The notes under the pieces were generated by a model. The model did no database searches. It was not told the origin of the DNA and saw only the letters and a program-made list of their open reading frames with translations. Below are positions 33,852-37,090 of a stretch of 37,090 bases of DNA, in pieces (position 1 is the first letter of the stretch; each line of letters begins with the position of its first letter). Source of the DNA: Mageeibacillus sp. UBA1243 (GTDB lineage Bacteria; Bacillota; Clostridia; UBA1212). Location: NCBI GenBank assembly GCA_002308595.1, contig DBWH01000023.1:1-37090 (forward strand), read 5' to 3'. The translations under genes were made by a program, and so were the position numbers.

Positions 33852-35006
33852 ATGAAAAAAGATAAAACCGGCGGCGAAAGCCATGAGATTTCCGAAAAAA
33901 CTGTTAAAGCAGGGAAAACCGTTTCAAAAAAACGTAAGGTACTCGGAAAGGTTTTCGGAATTGCAGGGTGCGTCATTGGCGTGCTCGTCCTCACGGTCGC
34001 CGTCTATTTAATATATGTTTTTGCCTCTTACCACCGCGTCGGCGACATGAAACTTGAGGCGGTCAACCGTTCGGACATGGTTTATGAGACAGGGAAAGAG
34101 TACAAGCTCGTTTCTTATAACATCGGCTTCGGCGCCTACCTCAGCGACTTCGGCTTTTTTATGGACGGCGGAAGCAACGGCAGGGCATATTCGAAAGAGT
34201 CGGTCATAAAGGATATGAAAGACATCGCGGAGCTCCTTGTCGGCGAGAACGCGGATATATACAACATCCAGGAAATTGACGAGTACGCGACGAGAAGCTA
34301 TCACGTTGACGAGAGGGTTTTCCTTGAGGACGCACTGCCGGATCACTCCTACGTTTACGCTCAGAACTGGGATTCGCCTTTCCTCTGGCTTCCTCTCATA
34401 AGGCCCCACGGTGCCGCTAAAACGGGTATCATGATACTCGCCAAGGGTGAGCTCAGGGATTCGGAACGTGTCGAACTTCCTGTTGAAACCGGTGTGATGA
34501 AGATTATCGACCTTGACCGCTGCTACCAGAAGTCCCGGCTTGCCGCCGCAGACGGAAAAGACATTGTTCTTTACAATTACCACCTTTCGGCCTACTCATC
34601 GGACGGCTCTGTTTCGGTCGCGCAGCTCCGAAAGCTCCTTGACGACTTCAACTCCGAATACGCCAAGGGCAACTACTGCATCGCGGCGGGTGACTTTAAC
34701 AAGGACATCCTCGGCGACTCGTCACTCTATTTCGGAAAGCCGGACATTGAATATACCTGGGCTCAGCCGATCCCGGACGGTGTAATTGATGAGAACAGAC
34801 AGATATTGATTGCCCCCGTTGACCTGAACAACCCTGTCGCCACCTGCAGAAACGCAGACGGACCTTACCACGAGCGCCAGTTTCAGGTCACAATTGACGG
34901 CTTCATTATAAGCAGGAACGTCACCTGCGTCTCCTCGGCGGTTATAGACACAGGCTTTGCCTACTCAGACCACAACCCGATTACAATGACGTTTGTCCTT
35001 AACTGA
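33852..35006 (+). CDS. Membrane-anchored endonuclease/exonuclease/phosphatase family hydrolase
   Basis: The 384-residue protein has a charged N-terminus, one membrane helix (about 34-57, VFGIAGCVIGVLVLTVAVYL) and an extracellular EEP domain. The conserved EEP motifs are in order: YKLVSYNIGFGAY with Asn90, ADIYNIQEID with Glu141, IVLYNYHLSAYS, IAAGDFNKDILG, TIDGFIIS and YSDHNPITMTF with Asp373/His374. The fold covers DNase I, sphingomyelinases and inositol phosphatases; outside the membrane, a phospholipid, phosphosugar or nucleic-acid substrate is equally possible. It has its own promoter, and AAAGGA lies 8 bases before the ATG. Confidence 0.85.
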   Translation: MKKDKTGGESHEISEKTVKAGKTVSKKRKVLGKVFGIAGCVIGVLVLTVAVYLIYVFASYHRVGDMKLEAVNRSDMVYETGKEYKLVSYNIGFGAYLSDFGFFMDGGSNGRAYSKESVIKDMKDIAELLVGENADIYNIQEIDEYATRSYHVDERVFLEDALPDHSYVYAQNWDSPFLWLPLIRPHGAAKTGIMILAKGELRDSERVELPVETGVMKIIDLDRCYQKSRLAAADGKDIVLYNYHLSAYSSDGSVSVAQLRKLLDDFNSEYAKGNYCIAAGDFNKDILGDSSLYFGKPDIEYTWAQPIPDGVIDENRQILIAPVDLNNPVATCRNADGPYHERQFQVTIDGFIISRNVTCVSSAVIDTGFAYSDHNPITMTFVLN

Positions 35007-35022
35007 CACGCCAAGGCATAAC

Positions 35023-35060
35023 GCGGCGCGCCCATGAAACAGACCTTGACGGCGCGCCGC
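35023..35060. repeat. Perfect GC-rich inverted repeat
   Basis: GCGGCGCGCC (35023-35032) and GGCGCGCCGC (35051-35060) form a 10-bp perfect stem around an 18-nt loop. It is placed between the EEP stop and the next promoter; without a T tract it may act as a factor-dependent terminator or a protein-binding site. Confidence 0.55.
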
Positions 35061-35066
35061 TCAATC

Positions 35067-35095
35067 TTGACTTCACAGCTTATCATTGCTACAAT
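35067..35095 (+). promoter_or_regulatory. Sigma-A promoter of the peptide/radical SAM operon
   Basis: TTGACT (35067-35072) and TACAAT (35090-35095) are 17 bp apart; transcription would begin near 35102. Confidence 0.72.
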
Positions 35096-35120
35096 TAAAA
35101 GTCGGTAAAGCATCATTTTC

Positions 35121-35140
35121 AGGCCTTGCGGAGGCTTTTT
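35121..35140 (+). terminator. Terminator-like leader hairpin
   Basis: AGGCCT pairs with AGGCTT (one G-U) around TGCGG, followed by a run of five T. It is about 20 nt after the predicted transcription start and before the ribosome binding site AAGGAG, so it may attenuate the operon. Confidence 0.45.
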
Positions 35141-35163
35141 CATTGGCGGTAAGGAGATTTGAC

Positions 35164-35646
35164 ATGTGCATCAGAAAGAAAAAGAATTATCCTGAAACGT
35201 TTAAGAAGAAATCCGGAAAGGACAAAGATGAAGTCTTTAAGTGCGTCTACGCGGGCCCCGGTTACTTTGGGTTGAGCGAAGATGACGCTAAAGAGGAAGA
35301 GGGCGAAGAAGAAAACCCGGAAGCTTTGGACACCGCTGCCGAGGAAAAGGATTTCTTCGACGAGTCAAACGACGACCTTTCAAAGGAAACAACCGAGAGA
35401 TATATAAAGGACCTTCAGCAGAAAAACGAGCATCCCGAGATGTTCATGCTTGCTTATGCGGGACCTCAGTATTATCCTCCGGTTCAGCCGGCTGTCGTAT
35501 TTGCGGACGACGCCACCAAAAAGCCGATTCCCCCGGACAGTGACACCGAAAAGTACTGCCCGATGTGCGGAAATCCGATGCCGCCTGACGCTCCTTTCTG
35601 CAGCGAGTGCGGGTATTCTTTCCCTAAGGCGGATCCGAAGGAATGA
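35164..35646 (+). CDS. Repeat-motif YAGP protein with zinc ribbon, candidate radical SAM substrate
   Basis: The 160-residue protein starts at ATG 35164 after AAGGAG. Two copies of a short motif are seen: EVFKCVYAGPGYF (23-35) and EMFMLAYAGPQYY (92-104), i.e. E-x-F-x-x-x-Y-A-G-P-x-Y-aromatic. The copies are also preceded by similar YPETF/HPEMF words. Between them is an acidic, probably disordered linker (36-90). The C-terminus is a zinc ribbon, YCPMCGNPMPPDAPFCSECG (131-150; Cys132, 135, 146, 149). No signal peptide or known leader. The stop codon overlaps the start of the radical SAM gene (ATGA). I infer that the YAGP motifs could be substrates of that enzyme. The zinc ribbon is unusual in a peptide precursor, so a regulatory or scaffold role is the alternative. 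Confidence 0.7.
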   Translation: MCIRKKKNYPETFKKKSGKDKDEVFKCVYAGPGYFGLSEDDAKEEEGEEENPEALDTAAEEKDFFDESNDDLSKETTERYIKDLQQKNEHPEMFMLAYAGPQYYPPVQPAVVFADDATKKPIPPDSDTEKYCPMCGNPMPPDAPFCSECGYSFPKADPKE

Positions 35647-36689
35647 ATTACGCCGATTTTCCCTTTAAGCTTAAAAACTGTGTGTTTGAGGTAACGCTTG
35701 CCTGCTGCTTTTCGTGCAGGTACTGCGGCTCAAAGGGCGGTAAGGCGAGAGAAAACGAGCTTACGCTTGACGAGTGCGTGAGCGTTGCGGAGCAGCTTAA
35801 AGAACTTGGTTGCAGGCGTGTTTCACTCATCGGCGGCGAAGTTTTCATGAGAAAAGACTGGCAGGAGATAGTTCATGCCCTGACGTCAAGGGGCATAGTC
35901 ACCTGCATCATTACAAACGGGTTCAGAATGAATCCGGACGACATTTTTGCGCTTAAGAGGCTTAAAATCGAATCCGTTGCGGTATCGATCGACGGGCCCT
36001 TGGCGGTACACGACGCGTTCAGGCAGAAGGGGAGTTTCGAGAGGGCGCTTAATACTGTTAAGACTCTTTCGGACGCGGGGATTCCGGTTTCGGTCATCAG
36101 CGCACTTCGCGCGGACAGCGTGCCGCATCTTCAGGAACTATACGAAACCCTGAAAAAATACGATATTTTTGCGTGGCAGCTTCAGGCGTGCTCGCCAATG
36201 GGAAACGCGTGCAGCAACGGCGTTGACGTCAGGTTTGACGCAGGCGCGGTCATGAAGTTCGTAAGGGACCGCGCAAAAGAGAGCAGGTTTTATATCGGCG
36301 TTGCGGATAACATTGGCTATTTCACAGAGGACGAGGGCTTTGTGAGAGGCTTTGAGGGTCTGAAATTCAGGGGCTGCAGCGCGGGACTTTCGAGCATCGG
36401 CATTGACAGTGTCGGCAACGTAAGAGGCTGCGAGTCAATGTACGACGTGAGGTTCAACGAGGGAAACCTGAGGGAGAGGTCGCTCATCGACATATGGACT
36501 GACCCGGACGCATTTTCGTACAACAGAAAATTCGACAAGTCGATGCTCACGGGCGGATGCAAAGGCTGCAGGTTCGGAGACGAGTGCGGCGGAGGCTGCA
36601 GGTCCTACGACTACTTCACTACAGGTAGGCTTTACGAAAATCCGCTGTGCCCGACGGGCGCTTTAAACATTAAAAAAGGCAGGTCCTGA
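35643..36689 (+). CDS. Radical SAM/SPASM domain enzyme, putative peptide maturase
   Basis: The 348-residue protein has the radical SAM cluster motif C-x3-C-x2-C in LACCFSCRYCGSK (Cys21, Cys25, Cys28), the SAM-binding GGE in VSLIGGEVFMRKDW, AVSIDGPLAVHD, and a Cys-rich SPASM end: GCSAGLSSIGIDSVGNVRGC, then TGGCKGCRFGDECGGGCRS and NPLC, enough for two auxiliary 4Fe-4S clusters. SPASM proteins mature ribosomal peptides (PqqE, AlbA, cyclophane-forming enzymes) or activate enzymes (anSME). There is no N-terminal peptide-recognition (RRE) domain in the protein. The start overlaps the upstream stop by 4 nt, so the two proteins are translated together. Confidence 0.87.
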   Translation: MNYADFPFKLKNCVFEVTLACCFSCRYCGSKGGKARENELTLDECVSVAEQLKELGCRRVSLIGGEVFMRKDWQEIVHALTSRGIVTCIITNGFRMNPDDIFALKRLKIESVAVSIDGPLAVHDAFRQKGSFERALNTVKTLSDAGIPVSVISALRADSVPHLQELYETLKKYDIFAWQLQACSPMGNACSNGVDVRFDAGAVMKFVRDRAKESRFYIGVADNIGYFTEDEGFVRGFEGLKFRGCSAGLSSIGIDSVGNVRGCESMYDVRFNEGNLRERSLIDIWTDPDAFSYNRKFDKSMLTGGCKGCRFGDECGGGCRSYDYFTTGRLYENPLCPTGALNIKKGRS

Positions 36690-36700
36690 TACCGGCCTTT
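36675..36700 (+). terminator. Weak terminator-like hairpin
   Basis: AAAGGC (36675-36680) pairs with GCCTTT (36695-36700), with AGGT/ACC pairing inside; the first arm is still inside the radical SAM gene. The T tract is short. Confidence 0.35.
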
Positions 36701-36732
36701 ACATAAACACTAACTTTTGAGGAAGGACAAAA

Positions 36733-37090
36733 ATGAAGAAACTTATTGCGTTTTTGGTAATATTCTCCATGGCTGCGGCATTGCTCGCGGGATGCAATCC
36801 GGCAAACAAACCGGATGCGCCCACGTCGGCACCCACCGAACAGGCAACCGCTACAGCCGGACAGTCAACGGACAACCCGACTGACGTCCCTGAAACCCCG
36901 GAGACTAACCCGACAGATGCTCCGTCAGAGACAGAGACCGCAAACCCGACCGAAACACCCGCGGGAACGGAGACCGAGACACCGTCAGACCCGACTCCTA
37001 CTGCTACTGCAGAAGAGACCGAGGCTCCGACCGACGTCCCCACAGAGACCCCGACAGCAGGAGAGACACCCACTCCTACAGCTACGGCTA
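36733..37090 (+). CDS. Pro/Thr-rich lipoprotein, partial
   Basis: The frame is open from ATG 36733 (after GAGGAAGG) to the right edge, 119 codons. The signal peptide MKKLIAFLVIFSMAAALLAG is followed by Cys21 (lipobox L-A-G-C). All that follows is a Thr/Pro/Glu/Asp-rich linker (TPTDVPETPE-like segments), as in the lipoprotein at 32112 and the NAGPA-type protein. The functional domain lies beyond the window. It is a surface-exposed protein of unknown function, in the same direction as, and 43 bp after, the radical SAM gene. Confidence 0.8.
   Translation, partial: MKKLIAFLVIFSMAAALLAGCNPANKPDAPTSAPTEQATATAGQSTDNPTDVPETPETNPTDAPSETETANPTETPAGTETETPSDPTPTATAEETEAPTDVPTETPTAGETPTPTATA

Noticed and set aside
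1..37090. tRNA, rRNA, riboswitch or insertion sequence
   Set aside because: No tRNA-like GGTTCGAATCC arms, rRNA signatures, known riboswitch cores, transposase frames or terminal repeats were recognised by eye; a covariance-model search was not possible.

Overview
The window looks like a chromosomal piece from an uncultured anaerobic Firmicute of the Clostridia type (gut, rumen or digester). Pointers are strong AGGAGG-type ribosome binding sites, sigma-A promoters with 17-bp spacers, many lipobox lipoproteins, a ferredoxin:thioredoxin-reductase-like protein beside thioredoxin, a heterodimeric ABC exporter, a YolD/UvrX-type polymerase pair, and surface proteins with Pro/Thr-rich linkers. No rRNA, tRNA, CRISPR array, transposase or phage gene was seen. 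Species-level placement is not possible from this sequence.

Layout. 1-2027 (minus): a secreted F5/8-type-C domain protein that runs off the left edge. 2301-3977 (minus): sialate O-acetylesterase-like lipoprotein. 4236-6986: large SF1 (Upf1-like) helicase fused to a nuclease-like C-terminus. 7176-8768: a second sialate-esterase-like lipoprotein, followed by a GH43-like glycosidase and ThpR. 10756-11316: conserved hypothetical. 11412-15602 (minus): a two-gene operon of GH2 beta-mannosidase and an NlpC/P60-like surface lipoprotein. 15735-20719: a plus-strand run with Y-family polymerase, YolD-like protein, GNAT acetyltransferase, GH36 alpha-galactosidase and a SanA/YdcF-like membrane protein. 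20894-23579: alkaline phosphatase lipoprotein, FTR-like iron-sulfur protein, thioredoxin. 23828-27408: ABC exporter pair. 27475-36689: GNAT, small lipoprotein, RmlA, NAGPA-type surface protein, Pro/Thr lipoprotein, membrane-anchored EEP hydrolase, then a putative peptide-maturation pair. 36733-37090: another Pro/Thr-rich lipoprotein, cut by the right edge.

How the genes work together. Much of the window serves plant or mucin glycan use. Surface lipoprotein esterases would remove acetyl groups, while the GH43-like enzyme, beta-mannosidase and alpha-galactosidase have no signal peptide and would finish oligosaccharides inside the cell. The mannosidase plus alpha-galactosidase content fits galactomannan-type substrates, but no transporter or regulator of a classical utilisation locus is present. 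The FTR-like/thioredoxin pair suggests ferredoxin-driven thiol redox control.

The most promising undescribed system is at 35067-36689. A promoter and a leader hairpin precede a 160-residue protein with two copies of an E-x-F-x-x-x-Y-A-G-P-x-Y-aromatic motif and a zinc ribbon. Its gene overlaps by 4 nt a radical SAM/SPASM enzyme of the kind that matures ribosomal peptides. A second window-wide signal is the hexamer TTGGCG (or CGCCAA), seen by hand count about 85-90 times against roughly 18 expected, in both orientations and also in promoters and leaders.
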